Origin: Caballeronia peredens
Lineage (GTDB): Bacteria; Pseudomonadota; Gammaproteobacteria; Burkholderiales; Burkholderiaceae
Direction of reading: 5' to 3'
NCBI GenBank assembly: GCA_001544595.2
Contig: FCOH02000001.1
Coordinates: 186,001 to 250,000, forward strand
DNA length: 64,000 bases
Positions 27,211 to 36,253 of the stretch are shown piece by piece. Positions within the stretch are counted from its first letter, which is position 1; each line of letters opens with the position of its first letter. Under the pieces are notes generated by a model. It worked only from the letters and a program-made list of their open reading frames with translations, made no database searches and had not been told where the DNA came from. The position numbers and the translations under genes are program-made.

Positions 27211-28529
27211 ATGTCGAACGAGATCCTTCCCGAGACCGCATCGCGCCGCCGCTTTATCGGCATGGCCGCGGCTACCGTTGCTGCGGGTTCATTGAGCCGC
27301 TTCGCTTTCGCCGATACGTCCATCACCGATATCGCGCAGCCGAAGGGCGGTGACAAGACCGCCATCCGTGCACTGCGCATCCATGTGCCCGAAGCGCAGC
27401 TTGCCGACCTGAAACGGCGCGTCAAGGCGACGAGATGGCCCGAACGCGAAACCGTCACCGATGCATCGCAAGGCGTGCAACTCGTCACGATGCAAAGCCT
27501 CGCGCGTTACTGGACGACGACCTATGACTGGCGCAAGGTCGAGACCAGACTGAACGCGTTACCGCAGTTCGTCACGGAAATCGACGGGCTCGATATCCAC
27601 TTCATACATGTGCGCTCGAAACAGGCGAACGCGATGCCGATCATCATCACGCATGGATGGCCGGGCTCGATCATCGAGCAAATGAAGATCATCGATCCGC
27701 TGACCAATCCGACCGCGCACGGCGGCAGCGCCGCAGATGCGTTCGACGTGGTGATCCGTCGTTGCCGGGCTACGGATTCTCGGGCAAGCCGACGACGACC
27801 GGCTGGGATCCGGGCCGCACTGCACGCGCGTGGGTGGCGCTGATGCAGCGCCTCGGATATACGCGATACGTGGCGCAAGGCGGCGACTGGGGCAACGCCG
27901 TCACCGAGCAGATGGCGCTGCTCACGCCGCCCGGACTGCTCGGCATTCACACCAACATGCCGGCGACGGTGCCGGATGACATCGACAAGGCGCTCAAGTA
28001 CGGTCAGCCCGCGCCGGCAGGTCTTTCGCCCGATGAACAGCACGCGTTCGAACAGCTCGACACTTTTTACAAGCACGGTCTCGGCTATGCGCTCGAAATG
28101 GCGAATCGTCCGCAGACGCTCTACGGCATCGAGGACTCGCCCATCGGCGCCGCCGCGTGGATGCTCGATCACGACGCCGCCAGCCAGGCGATGATCGCGC
28201 GCGTCTTCGCGGGACAATCCGAAGGACTGACGCGCGATGACGTGCTCGACAACGTCACGCTGTACTGGCTGACGAATACGGGCGTGTCGTCGGCAAGACT
28301 GTATTGGGAGAACAAGCTCAATTTCTTCGCGCCCAAGCACGTGACGCTTCCGGTCGCCGTCAGTGTCTTTCCCGATGAAATCTACGCCGCGCCGCAAAGC
28401 TGGACGGAGAAGGCGTATCCCAAGCTGATTCACTACAATCGCCTGCCCAAAGGCGGTCACTTCGCCGCCTGGGAACAGCCGCAAGCCTTTACACAGGAAG
28501 TTCGCGCGAGCTTTCAGTCGCTTCGTTAA
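27211..28529 (+). pseudogene. EHN-type epoxide hydrolase, frameshifted
   Basis: Two overlapping frames together encode one Tat-exported epoxide hydrolase. The first frame (from ATG 27211) carries a twin-arginine signal (ASRRRFIGMAAATVAAG), the EHN domain and the oxyanion segment HGWPGS. The second frame, to 28529, carries the nucleophile elbow GGDWGNA (near 27885) and the catalytic His in KGGHFAAWEQ (near 28459). They join exactly if one C is restored near 27756: ATCCGTCG would become ATCCCGTCG, giving VVIPSLPGYGFSG. Nothing else is missing. As written, the first frame stops at 27843 and no active enzyme is made, unless the deletion is a sequencing error. Confidence 0.88.
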
Positions 28530-28616
28530 CGGATAGCATGCGAGACGCGACGCTGCGATGGCACGCCAGCGCGCCGGTCGCCGTCGCTCGCCACGAGATG
28601 CTGCGGAGGTGTCGTC

Positions 28617-29552
28617 ATGAATGAGTCTCTGGATTTTCGGACCCGCACCATCACGCTCGATCGTGGTGGCGGCCGCATGCCTGTGCTCGGATTCGGCACG
28701 CTGATAGCCGATCCCGCCACGACCATCAGCGCGACCCGCGATGCGCTGAAAACCGGCTTTCGTCATTTCGATTGTGCCGAGCGCTATCAGAACGAGCGTG
28801 AAGTCGGAGAAGCGTTGCGAGGCGGGCTTGCAGACGGAATCGCGCGCGAAGACGTTTTCATGACCACCAAGTTGTGGAACACCAATCATCGGCCGGAACG
28901 CGTCAAGCCTGCTTTCGATGCGAGTCTCGAACGCCTCGGAATCGACTATCTCGATCTGTACCTCATTCATACGCCCTTCGCGTTTCAGCCGGGCGAAGAG
29001 CAGGATCCGCGCGACGAAAAGGGCAATGTCATCTACGATGAAAGCGTGACCTTGCTCGACACGTGGAAGGCCATGGAAGATCTCGTCGGCGATGGCAGAT
29101 GTCGCGCGATCGGCTTGTCGGATATCGGTCTGAACGAGTTGCGGCCACTCTACGAAGCAGCGCGGATCAAGCCGGCGGCGGTGCAGGTCGAAGCGCATCC
29201 GTATCTGCCGGAAACGGAACTGCTGGCGTTCTGCAAGGAAAAGGGCATCGTTTTTCTGGCCTTTGCGCCGCTGGGTCACGGCATCAGGCCGGGTCCGCTC
29301 GAAGATCCTGTCGTCGTGGAAATTGCGGGGCGGATCGGCAAGACACCCGCGCAAGTGCTGCTTGCATGGGCGGCGCAGCGTGGCGGCGCGCTATTGACTA
29401 CGCCCAAATCGGCGGCCCGTGCGCGCGAGAACTTCGAGATCAGCGCACTTCCCGCCGATGCCTTCGACGCCATCGATCATATTCAAACGAGACAGCGCTA
29501 TAACGAAGTCGTCAAGACGGGCAGTCCGGGCTTCATTCCTCAGCGCAGATGA
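28617..29552 (+). CDS. Aldo/keto reductase
   Basis: Protein of 311 residues, NADPH-dependent (beta/alpha)8-barrel oxidoreductase. The catalytic tetrad is visible: Asp in HFDCAERYQNE, Tyr four residues later, Lys in MTTKLWNTN and His in LYLIHTPFAF. The signatures GLSDIGLNEL and TTPKSAARARENFEI (cofactor phosphate) are present. The substrate is unknown. The gene has a GGAGG RBS and is followed after 40 bases by an NTF2-like protein. It probably belongs to one transcription unit with the broken hydrolase. Confidence 0.93.
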   Translation: MNESLDFRTRTITLDRGGGRMPVLGFGTLIADPATTISATRDALKTGFRHFDCAERYQNEREVGEALRGGLADGIAREDVFMTTKLWNTNHRPERVKPAFDASLERLGIDYLDLYLIHTPFAFQPGEEQDPRDEKGNVIYDESVTLLDTWKAMEDLVGDGRCRAIGLSDIGLNELRPLYEAARIKPAAVQVEAHPYLPETELLAFCKEKGIVFLAFAPLGHGIRPGPLEDPVVVEIAGRIGKTPAQVLLAWAAQRGGALLTTPKSAARARENFEISALPADAFDAIDHIQTRQRYNEVVKTGSPGFIPQRR

Positions 29553-29592
29553 TGTCGCAGCGTGAACCGTGAACGGTATGCGGAGGCAATCG

Positions 29593-29976
29593 ATGTCGAA
29601 GGAAGAAATTCGTCGCGTGCTGGATGCGCATTGGCACGCATCGGCAGTGGGCGATCTCGATGCGGAACACGCCATCTACGATGACGATGCTATCTGCGAC
29701 TATCCCCAGTCGGGTGAGCGAATCCTCGGACGGCGCAATTTGCAGGCATTGCGTGGCCATCATCCGGACAAGCCTTCGGGCTTCGATGTCAGGCGCATTC
29801 AGGGCGAAGGTGATCTCTGGATCACGGAATACACGATCGCCTACACGGGGCGGCCGTCGTGCGTGGTGAGCATCATGGAGTTTCGCGGCGGCAAGGTGAT
29901 CCACGAAACGCAGTATTTCGCGGATCCCTTCGAGGCGCCTGCGTGGCGCAGCCAGTGGGTCACGCCGATTGCGTGA
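29593..29976 (+). CDS. NTF2-like (SnoaL-type) protein
   Basis: Protein of 127 residues with the cone-shaped alpha+beta fold of the NTF2 superfamily: IRRVLDAHWHASAVGDLDAEHAIYDDDAICDYPQSGERI, then LWITEYTIAYTGRPSCVVSIMEFRGGKVIHETQYFADPF. Relatives are small isomerases, dehydratases or ligand-binding proteins. The start at 29593 is preferred because the eight codons upstream look non-coding. It ends 24 bases from a convergent MFS gene. Confidence 0.85.
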   Translation: MSKEEIRRVLDAHWHASAVGDLDAEHAIYDDDAICDYPQSGERILGRRNLQALRGHHPDKPSGFDVRRIQGEGDLWITEYTIAYTGRPSCVVSIMEFRGGKVIHETQYFADPFEAPAWRSQWVTPIA

Positions 29977-29999
29977 TGCGGCCCGTCGACGTGCTTCGA

Positions 30000-31247
30000 T
30001 CAGTCCGGCGCGGCTTCGCACGCCACGCCGCGCGCATCGGAGCGCTGCACTTCGCCGTCGATGCCCGCGAGCGTCGCGAGGCCGAGCAGAGCCAGCGCCG
30101 CGCCGACCATGAAGTCGGCCGGAATGCCCGCATGATCGACCACCGCGCCGCCGACGAACGAGCCCGCTGCGATCGCCACCTGAATGATGCCGACGAACAG
30201 CGCCGAGCCCGCTTCGGGATGCTCGGGCGTCGCGCGCTGCATCCATACGCTGAAGCACAGCGGCAACGCGCCGAAAGCCACGCCCCATGCCAGCACGACT
30301 GCAGCGACGCCGAACTCGAGATGCCGCAGCACGGGCAGCAGCAACAGCGAGAACATCAGCAGCGAGGTCATTGCGACGAGCGAGGTCTTCAGCTTGCGCG
30401 CCACCACCGACGACACCGCGAAGTTCGCAAAGAAGCCGATGATGCCGAAGCCGAGCAATAGCCACGTCACCATCGACATGTCGAGGTGCGCATCGTTGAG
30501 AAGAAACGGCGTCACGTACGTGTACGAGGAGAAATGCGCGCCGAAGATGAGCGCGACCATCAGCAGGCTCTTGCGCGCATGCGTGCGCCGCATGAGCGCG
30601 GTGAGATCCGCGAAGCGCAACGCGGCCGCCGACGGCAGCGAGGGCACGAGCAGCCATTGCGCGATCAGCGCGACGGCGACGAGCCCGCCCGTCGCGAGAA
30701 ACGACACGCGCCACGACGCGACGCTCGCGATCAACGTGCCGAGCGGCACGCCGATCACGGTGGCGCAGGTGACACCCGTAAGAATCGCGGCCATGGCGCG
30801 TGCGCTGTCGCGCGGCGCGACGAGGCGGCCCGATGCCGACGTCGCGAGCGTCCAGAAGCCGCCGAGCGCGGCGCCCAGCAATGCGCGGCCGATCAGCATG
30901 ACGCCGAGATTCGGGGCGATCGCGGACAGCAGATTCGATACCAGCAGGATCGCCGTGAGCCACAGAAACACATGGCGCCGGTCCATGCGTCCCGCGCCGA
31001 GCATCAACGCGGGCGCGGCGATAGCGGCGACGATGCCGGGCGTCGTCACCATCAGCCCCGCGACGCCGGGCAATATGTTCAGCTCCTTCGCGACGTGCGG
31101 CAACAGGCCCACGGGCAGGAATTCGGTCGTGACGAAGGCAAAGGCGCCGATCGTCACGGCGGCGACTGCGAGCCACTGTCGCAGTGTGGTGGTCTCGTCG
31201 TCGGGCGCACGCGTGTCGCGCGCGAGCGTGGGGTCTTCCATCAGCAT
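30000..31247 (-). CDS. MFS transporter, DHA1/SotB-like
   Basis: About 415 residues with 12 predicted helices. AFVTTEFLPVGLLPHVAKEL is the signature of the SotB/YdeA group (sugar or arabinose efflux and drug export), and RALLGAALGGFWTLATSASGRLV is the mid-protein motif C region. The start is uncertain: ATG 31247 is given, but an upstream in-frame ATG at 31310 would add 21 residues. A close relative of its C-terminal part is encoded at the right end of the window (63759 onward). It lies between an NTF2-like gene and the sulfonate ABC operon, with no clear operon link. Confidence 0.88.
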   Translation of the reverse strand: MLMEDPTLARDTRAPDDETTTLRQWLAVAAVTIGAFAFVTTEFLPVGLLPHVAKELNILPGVAGLMVTTPGIVAAIAAPALMLGAGRMDRRHVFLWLTAILLVSNLLSAIAPNLGVMLIGRALLGAALGGFWTLATSASGRLVAPRDSARAMAAILTGVTCATVIGVPLGTLIASVASWRVSFLATGGLVAVALIAQWLLVPSLPSAAALRFADLTALMRRTHARKSLLMVALIFGAHFSSYTYVTPFLLNDAHLDMSMVTWLLLGFGIIGFFANFAVSSVVARKLKTSLVAMTSLLMFSLLLLPVLRHLEFGVAAVVLAWGVAFGALPLCFSVWMQRATPEHPEAGSALFVGIIQVAIAAGSFVGGAVVDHAGIPADFMVGAALALLGLATLAGIDGEVQRSDARGVACEAAPD

Positions 31248-31366
31248 GTTTGATCGCTTGAGAGTGATGATGCGCGAGGCTTCGCTGACATCGTTGGCGG
31301 AACATAGCATCGCCTTTCATCTCTTGCACAAATCACCGGTTCGCAGACGCGTGGCATACGTGCGGA

Positions 31367-32251
31367 TCATCGTCCCTTCCAAGGCACGAGCCGCCGCTCC
31401 AGCGCGCGCATGCCGAAATCGAACACCCATGCGATTACGCCGATCAGCACGATACCCATCACCACGACGTCGGTGCGCAGAAAGCTCGACGCATTGAGCA
31501 CCATCTGCCCGAGTCCGGCGGTTGCGGCGACCATTTCCGCCGCGATGAGCGTGGTCCAGCCGAAACCCACGGCGATACGCAGGCCCGTCAGAATCTCGGG
31601 CAGCGCCGCGGGCAGAACGACGTGCCATACCACCTGACGGAAGTTCGCGCCGAGCGACCACGCCGCGTTGATCTGCTCGGCGGTCGCGCTTTTCACGCCG
31701 GCGCGCGCCGCCATGGCGATCGGCGCGAAGCAGGCGAGCCAGATGACGACGATCTTCGCGGTCTCGTCGATGCCGAACCAGATCACGACGAGCGGCAGAT
31801 ACGCGAGCGGCGGCAGCGGTCGATAAAACTCGAGCGGCGGATCGAGCACGCCGCGCGCGATGCGGCTCACGCCCATCAGGATGCCGACCGGCACCGCCGT
31901 GACGACCGCGAGCGCGAACGCGCCGAAGACGCGAATCGTGCTCCACAGCAGATGTTCCGCGAGCGGCAGACCGCCCTGAAGGCGTCCGTGCAGCGCGTCG
32001 ATGAATGCGCGCCACACCGCTTCGGGCGAAGGAAGAAAGAGCGGCGGCAGCCAGTGGAAATGCGTGGCGGCCCACCAGAGCGTCGCGATGACCACCACAC
32101 ATAGCGCGCTCGGCACGGCGGTCGGGCCAGCGCCCGGCATGCCGCGATAACGGGCGCCTCGCGCGCCTCGCGTCGGGCGGATGTGCCGTCGTGCGGTCCG
32201 AAGTGCCGCCGCCGGACGGGCGAGCCGGGCGTCCTGAGCGGGCTGCGTCAT
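31367..32251 (-). CDS. tauC: Sulfonate/taurine ABC transporter permease
   Basis: Protein of 294 residues, integral membrane subunit of the TauC/SsuC family with about six helices. The EAA-type coupling motif is [33 protein letters not shown] basic N-terminus of about 45 residues precedes the first helix. Its ATG overlaps the ATPase stop by four bases. The long open frame extending further upstream is only the out-of-frame complement of the ATPase gene. Substrate assignment rests on the binding protein upstream. Confidence 0.92.
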   Translation of the reverse strand: MTQPAQDARLARPAAALRTARRHIRPTRGARGARYRGMPGAGPTAVPSALCVVVIATLWWAATHFHWLPPLFLPSPEAVWRAFIDALHGRLQGGLPLAEHLLWSTIRVFGAFALAVVTAVPVGILMGVSRIARGVLDPPLEFYRPLPPLAYLPLVVIWFGIDETAKIVVIWLACFAPIAMAARAGVKSATAEQINAAWSLGANFRQVVWHVVLPAALPEILTGLRIAVGFGWTTLIAAEMVAATAGLGQMVLNASSFLRTDVVVMGIVLIGVIAWVFDFGMRALERRLVPWKGR

Positions 32252-33027
32252 GCGTCCTCGGTCTCGGTGCGATGCAGACGGCGCGTCAATCGTTCGCGCC
32301 ATTCGATAAAAGCCGCCGACGACTTCACGGCCCGCGCATCGCGGTCGCGGATGTATTCGCGCGAGAAGGGCAGCTCGTGCACTTCCTCGATACGGCCCGG
32401 ACCGGGCGTCATCAGCACGAGGCGCGTCGCGAGAAAGAGCGCCTCTTCCACACTGTGCGTGATGAAGAACACGGTCTTCTGCGTGCGCGCCCAGACGTCG
32501 AGGACCAGTTCCTGCACGGTCTCGCGCGTGAGGGCATCGAGCGCGCCCATCGGTTCGTCCATCAGCAGCACTTCGGGATCGCTCGCGAGCGCACGCGCGA
32601 TGCCCACGCGCTGCTGCATGCCGCCGGACAATGCATGGACTTTCGCATGCTCGTGCTGCGCCAGGCCGACGAGCGCAAGCGTGCGGCGCGCGATCTCGCG
32701 GCGCGCGTCGCGTTTCACGCCGCGAAAGCGCAAGCCGAGCGCGACGTTGTCGAGCACGTCGAGCCACGGCATCAACGCGTATTTCTGAAATACCACGCCG
32801 CGCTCGGCGCCCGGTCCGACGATCGGCGCGCCGTTGAGCGAGGCTTCGCCTTCGGTCGGATCGAGAAAGCCGGCGAGGCAGTTGAGCAGCGTGGTCTTGC
32901 CGCATCCCGATGCGCCCAGCGCGATGACGAATTCGCCGCTGCCGATCTGCAAGTCGACGCCTTGCAGCGCAGGCGCACTCGCGCCCTCATAAGTCACGCC
33001 GAGGTTGCGGATGGAAAGCGACGTCAT
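32248..33027 (-). CDS. tauB: Sulfonate/taurine ABC transporter ATP-binding subunit
   Basis: Protein of 259 residues. Walker A is GASGCGKTT (near residues 38-46), the signature is [10 protein letters not shown], Walker B is [12 protein letters not shown] and the switch His is in [10 protein letters not shown]. The family is TauB/SsuB. It overlaps the binding-protein stop and the permease start by four bases each, so translation is coupled. Confidence 0.93.
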   Translation of the reverse strand: MTSLSIRNLGVTYEGASAPALQGVDLQIGSGEFVIALGASGCGKTTLLNCLAGFLDPTEGEASLNGAPIVGPGAERGVVFQKYALMPWLDVLDNVALGLRFRGVKRDARREIARRTLALVGLAQHEHAKVHALSGGMQQRVGIARALASDPEVLLMDEPMGALDALTRETVQELVLDVWARTQKTVFFITHSVEEALFLATRLVLMTPGPGRIEEVHELPFSREYIRDRDARAVKSSAAFIEWRERLTRRLHRTETEDA

Positions 33028-34055
33028 TTCGCGGCCTGTTGCGCGAAGCGCGGATCGACGCCCGTCGAATAGTCGGCGAGCACGTTCTGAATCGTGCCTT
33101 GCTGCTTCAGGAACTGCGCGGTCGCCGTCAGCGACTTCGCGGCGCCCGATTGCTGGCCACCGCCGAGCCACGTCGGCGATGCCTGTTCCTGTGCGCTCGG
33201 GAACGCATAGAGCGCGAGGCTCGCGGGCACGTCCGCGGCGGCCGCGCCCGATTCGTGCGCGACGGCCTGCACCTGCTTCGAGCCTGCGGTCCAGTCGGCC
33301 TTGTGATCGCGGTATTGCGCATCGGTATCGGCGAGCACCTTGACGAGGCCGGTCATGAACGCGGCATTGTCCTGCGCGAACTTGCGCGACGCGACGAAGC
33401 CGTCGAAAGTCGCCTTGCCGCTTTCCTTCGCGACTTCGCCGGATGTGACGAGCACCTTGCCGTTCTGCTTGACGCGCGCGAGCACCGGGTCCCAGATGTA
33501 GGTCGCATCGATATTGCCGCGCTCCCATGCGGCGGCCACTTCAGGCGGACGCAGATTGACGATCTTCACCGACGACGGATCGATGCCCGCCTGCTGCAAC
33601 GCGACGAGCGCATGAAAATGCGACGTCGATACATAGGGCACGCCGAGTGTCTTGCCCTTGAGGTCGGCGAGTTTCGTCACACCCGAGCCGTTGCGCACGA
33701 CGAGCGCTTCGGCATCGTTGATGTTGTCGAGAATCCAGAAGAGCGACAGATCGACGCCTTGCGAGAGTCCCGCCGCGATCGGACTCGAACCGGCTTCGCC
33801 GACCTGTATCGAGCCCGAAGCGAGCGCGCGGATTACGTCCGCGCCGCTGCCGAGCTTGCGATACGTGATCTTGTAGCCGGTGGCCTTTTCGACCGCGCCG
33901 CTCGCCTGCGCATAGCGCCACGGCACCACCATGTCCTGATAGCCGATGACGACTTCCCGCGTTTCGGCCTGTGCGTGAAGCGGCGCGACGAAAGCGGCGA
34001 GGAAAAGGGCGGCGACGCCGGCGATCAGGGTGCGGCGCTGAATCGAAGGTTTCAT
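33024..34055 (-). CDS. tauA: Taurine-like periplasmic binding protein
   Basis: Protein of 343 residues with a signal peptide ([21 protein letters not shown]). The mature protein shows TauA features: [55 protein letters not shown], and [19 protein letters not shown]. It delivers taurine or another sulfonate to TauBC. Unlike the usual tau operon, no taurine dioxygenase (tauD) follows; tauC is followed by the SotB-like MFS gene. It is the first gene of the three. Confidence 0.93.
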   Translation of the reverse strand: MKPSIQRRTLIAGVAALFLAAFVAPLHAQAETREVVIGYQDMVVPWRYAQASGAVEKATGYKITYRKLGSGADVIRALASGSIQVGEAGSSPIAAGLSQGVDLSLFWILDNINDAEALVVRNGSGVTKLADLKGKTLGVPYVSTSHFHALVALQQAGIDPSSVKIVNLRPPEVAAAWERGNIDATYIWDPVLARVKQNGKVLVTSGEVAKESGKATFDGFVASRKFAQDNAAFMTGLVKVLADTDAQYRDHKADWTAGSKQVQAVAHESGAAAADVPASLALYAFPSAQEQASPTWLGGGQQSGAAKSLTATAQFLKQQGTIQNVLADYSTGVDPRFAQQAAK

Positions 34056-34203
34056 GGAGCGTGCGAAAGAGTGTGGTGAAGCCTTCGACTATAGGCATTT
34101 CGCGTGCCGTGCCTACGAATCAATTGTGCGTAGCAAATGAGGCGGAAAGCGCTTTGTTTTTCAGCGTCATCTCTGAAGTTTTCGCGGAGGCCTTCGTCGA
34201 AGC

Positions 34204-34226
34204 AAAAAAGCCGCCCGAAGGCGGCT
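34204..34226 (-). terminator. Rho-independent terminator of the MetQ-like gene
   Basis: On the minus strand, AGCCGCC-TTCG-GGCGGCT is followed by TTTTT. The stem is 34209-34226 with a stable UUCG-type tetraloop, 25 bases past the stop at 34251. It is a textbook intrinsic terminator separating this gene from tauA. Confidence 0.9.
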
Positions 34227-34250
34227 CGTGATGGCATCACATCGATTTGC

Positions 34251-35078
34251 TCAGTGCTGCGGCGCGCCTTCCCACGCGGGCAGCGTTGCGCCGTGATACA
34301 CCGACAGAATCGACGACGCGACATTCGCCTGCTGATAGCTTTCCACCAGCGCTTTTACCCACGGCGCGTTCGCATCCTTTGAATTGACCGCGATGAAGTT
34401 GCGATACGGATTGTTCGGCACCTTTTCCTGTGCGATGCGCTCCTGCGGAATCTTGATCCCTGCCTTGATGGCCCAGTCGGTGTTGACCACGGCGGCATCG
34501 AGGTCGCCGATCGCGCGGCCGACGATGCCCGCATCCAGTTCCTTGATCTGCACGTGCTTCGGGTTGCTGGCGATATCGCGCGCAGTCGGCAGATTGCCGA
34601 CGTTGTCACGCAACTTGATCACGCCGTTGGCCTGCAGCAGCAGAAGCGCGCGCCCTTCGTTGCTCGGGTCGTTCGGGACGCCGATGGTCGCGTTCTGCGG
34701 CAGCGCATCGACGGACTTGACCTTGCGCGAGTAGAGGCCGATCGGCTGCACATAGGTGAATCCGACCGGCACGATGTCGTAGTGACGCGCCTGGATCTGC
34801 GCATCGAGATAGGGCTTGTGCTGAAACGAATTGGCATCGAGGTCGTGTTGCGCGAGTGCTTCGTTCGGCTGCGTGTAATCGGAGAAGGTCGTGATCTTGA
34901 CGGTCAGCCCGTGCTTCGCGGCGTTGGCGGCCACGGCGCGCCATACATCCTCGTCTTCGCCGGACATGATGCCGACCCGCACGGTCTGATTCGCTGCGAA
35001 CGATGGCTGCGCGCCCACGATGCCGCACGCGAGCAGTACCGAGAACAGGGCGGCTTTGAATGGAGACTTGATCTTCAT
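34251..35078 (-). CDS. MetQ/NlpA-family substrate-binding lipoprotein
   Basis: Protein of 275 residues. The N-terminus has both a lipobox-like VLLA-Cys (Cys18) and a signal-peptidase I-like site (PSFA-AN), so anchoring is uncertain. The mature domain has NlpA signatures: TFSDYTQPNEALAQHDLDANSFQHKPYLD, NDPSNEGRALLLLQ, GDLDAAVVNTDWAIKAG and NPYRNFIAV. The family binds D- or L-methionine and related ligands for MetNI. No metN or metI lies nearby, so it must use a distant transporter. It has its own strong terminator. Confidence 0.92.
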   Translation of the reverse strand: MKIKSPFKAALFSVLLACGIVGAQPSFAANQTVRVGIMSGEDEDVWRAVAANAAKHGLTVKITTFSDYTQPNEALAQHDLDANSFQHKPYLDAQIQARHYDIVPVGFTYVQPIGLYSRKVKSVDALPQNATIGVPNDPSNEGRALLLLQANGVIKLRDNVGNLPTARDIASNPKHVQIKELDAGIVGRAIGDLDAAVVNTDWAIKAGIKIPQERIAQEKVPNNPYRNFIAVNSKDANAPWVKALVESYQQANVASSILSVYHGATLPAWEGAPQH

Positions 35079-35200
35079 GATGCACACGCATGCTGGTTGA
35101 GAGAAGCGTGATGCTAGAGGCGCGGCGCGTGTGCCGCAAATAATATCGAGCGCTATCGATATGCATTCGGACGGGGGTCGACGAGTGAGCGCGTGCAAGG

Positions 35201-35222
35201 AAAGACCCTCGTGCAGAGGGTC
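35201..35222 (-). terminator. Terminator of the cioAB operon
   Basis: GACCCTC (35204-35210) pairs with GAGGGTC (35216-35222) around a 5-base loop. On the minus strand it is followed by TTTCCTT. It lies 26 bases past the cioB stop. Confidence 0.7.
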
Positions 35223-35247
35223 GATTCAATGTGCGTACGCGCTCGCT

Positions 35248-36237
35248 TCACTCGCCCGCATGCGCGCTGCCCGCGAGCTTCCCGCGAAAGATATGGTACT
35301 GATACAGGTTGTAGCCGATCATCACCGGGAACACGAGGCCGATGCCGATCAGCATGAACGCGAGCGTCGGCGCATCGGATGCGGCCTGCAGAATGCCCAG
35401 CTTGCCGGGAATGAAATCGGGGTACAGGCTGATCGCGAGTCCCGCGAAGGACAACACGAAGAGCGCGACGGATGCGCGAAACGGCCCGCGCGAGCTGCCG
35501 AGATACAGCGACGCCATGATGAACGCGAATGCCGCCGCCGAGCCGATTCCGAGCGCGATCAGCACATGCATGACAGCCGGATGCGACCAGCGCACGTGGC
35601 CGATGTCGCTGGAGAACCATGTCGCGAGCGTGAGCAGCGCGGCGGCGGAGACCGTGCACATCGCGCTCAAAAGCGAAATGCGGCGCGCCCATTGTTCAAC
35701 CGCGCCCGACGTCTTCTTGACGAGATACGTCGCGCCGAGCAGACAATAGCCGGCCACGACGCCGATCGCCGCAACGACAATGAACGCGATGGCGGCACGG
35801 CCGGGCGCGAGTCCCGTGATCACCTTGCCGAGCACCACGCCCTGCGACAGCGCGGCGACGAGACTGCCGATGCCGAAGACCTTGTCCCAGAGCGGACCGT
35901 GATCCACGCTGTGACGAAACTCGATCGCCGCACCGCGCATGATCAGTCCCGCGATCAGCGCCATCACGGGCAGATAGAGATGCTCCATCAAGAGCGCATA
36001 AGCGGTGGGGAACGCGCCGAAGAGCGCGCCGCCGAGCACGACGAGCCAGGTTTCGTTCGCATCCCACACGTGGCCGATCGTTTCGACCATGACATCGCGA
36101 TCCGCCGTCTTGCGGCGAAACAGCGTGAGAATGCCGACGCCGAGATCGAAGCCGTCAGTGACGACATAGAAGACGAGCATCAGGCCAATCAGGCCGAACC
36201 AGGTGTCGGCGAGCATCGATTGAACGGCACTATCCAT
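35248..36237 (-). CDS. cioB: Cytochrome bd-type quinol oxidase subunit II (CIO type)
   Basis: Protein of 329 residues with about eight or nine membrane helices. The start LADTWFGLIGLMLVFYVVTDGFDLGVGIL and the segment GHVWDANETWLVVLGGALFGAFPTAYA are invariant in CydB/CioB. The C-terminus has GIGLVFPVMIGYNLYQYHIFRGK. Subunit II forms the heterodimer partner of the heme-bearing subunit. It is 16 bases after cioA. No cydX-like small subunit or cydDC genes are seen, which fits the CIO group. Confidence 0.94.
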   Translation of the reverse strand: MDSAVQSMLADTWFGLIGLMLVFYVVTDGFDLGVGILTLFRRKTADRDVMVETIGHVWDANETWLVVLGGALFGAFPTAYALLMEHLYLPVMALIAGLIMRGAAIEFRHSVDHGPLWDKVFGIGSLVAALSQGVVLGKVITGLAPGRAAIAFIVVAAIGVVAGYCLLGATYLVKKTSGAVEQWARRISLLSAMCTVSAAALLTLATWFSSDIGHVRWSHPAVMHVLIALGIGSAAAFAFIMASLYLGSSRGPFRASVALFVLSFAGLAISLYPDFIPGKLGILQAASDAPTLAFMLIGIGLVFPVMIGYNLYQYHIFRGKLAGSAHAGE

Positions 36238-36253
36238 TTTCAGGCTCCAGAGT

